DNA of 64,000 bases, taken from positions 6,510,015-6,574,014 of the forward strand of contig OX422204.1 in the NCBI GenBank assembly GCA_949130485.1. The letters run 5' to 3'. Both the position numbers and the translations under genes were made by a program. The stretch is from Agelas oroides. Lineage: Eukaryota; Porifera; Demospongiae; Agelasida; Agelasidae. Under the pieces are notes generated by a model that was not told the DNA's origin, did not search any database, and saw only the letters and a program-made list of their open reading frames with translations. Within the stretch, counting starts at the first letter, position 1. The number at the start of each line of letters is the position of its first letter. Of the stretch, positions 63,933 through 64,000 are shown one piece after another.

Positions 63933-64000
63933 TAGCCTCGTTTCCAGGCCCCGCCCAGCTTTCCATCGCTTGCAGTATGAAAAAACGGTACTCTGTCACC
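63933..64000. mobile_element. left end of a snap-back element, cut by window edge
   Basis: CTAGCCTCGTTTCCAGGCCC and CGCCCAGCTTTCC resemble the left arm of the 15638 element. The intron at 36691 in the previous copy lacks it (CACTGTCACCAAGTTTG), so it is a unit-specific insertion. Confidence 0.6.

Overview
The window is nuclear DNA of an animal, most likely a sponge or another early-branching invertebrate. The genes are intron-rich with canonical GT-AG junctions. They encode metazoan proteins: a B3GALT6-like glycosyltransferase, a PFTAIRE kinase (CDK14/15-like), the mitochondrial fission protein FIS1, and a myotubularin. In addition there is a TKL-type kinase plus Kelch family of a kind I associate with sponge and coral genomes (recollection, not a search). 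Microsatellites, minisatellites and small DNA transposons fill the introns and spacers. No bacterial features, CRISPR arrays, rRNA or tRNA genes were seen.

Layout. 1-699 is the 3' end of a beta-1,3-galactosyltransferase gene. 1.4-6.2 kb is a repeat zone: a foldback element, a 62-bp satellite with a 425-bp higher-order period and a MITE inside it, then a 73-bp satellite. 6.5-8.0 kb holds inverted-repeat elements. 8.1-12.1 kb is the CDK14/15-like gene on the minus strand. 12406-12605 is a run of 200 Ns (assembly gap). From 12.6 kb to the end the sequence is about two and a bit copies of one ~27-kb unit. Order within the unit: myotubularin 3' exons (+), Kelch gene A (+), truncated FIS1 (-), truncated Kelch gene B (+), FIS1 last-exon remnant (-), two-exon kinase (+), Kelch gene C (+), complete FIS1 (-), then the myotubularin 5' exons (+) of the next unit. 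Unit 1 runs from the gap to about 39 kb, unit 2 from about 39 kb to the end, and the myotubularin gene spans each unit boundary. The window ends in a third myotubularin copy.

How the genes relate. FIS1 (mitochondrial outer membrane) and myotubularin (3-phosphoinositide phosphatase) are divergent neighbours sharing a ~150-bp promoter that carries a perfect palindrome. The kinase exons and Kelch C probably form one kinase-coiled-coil-Kelch gene. Kelch A instead lies directly behind a myotubularin gene that has lost its final conserved exon, and the exon phases would allow a phosphatase-Kelch fusion transcript. The two units differ by discrete transposon insertions with visible empty sites, by large differences in minisatellite length (54-bp unit: 1 versus 24 copies), and by inactivating changes. 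The duplication could be real or could be two haplotypes placed end to end; the sequence alone does not decide.

The most notable structures are: the possible myotubularin-Kelch fusion; a tandem array built from the tail of a myotubularin exon; a Penelope-like fragment with inverted terminal repeats that each carry a hammerhead-ribozyme-like core; and a 1.13-kb near-perfect palindrome inserted at TA in a kinase intron.
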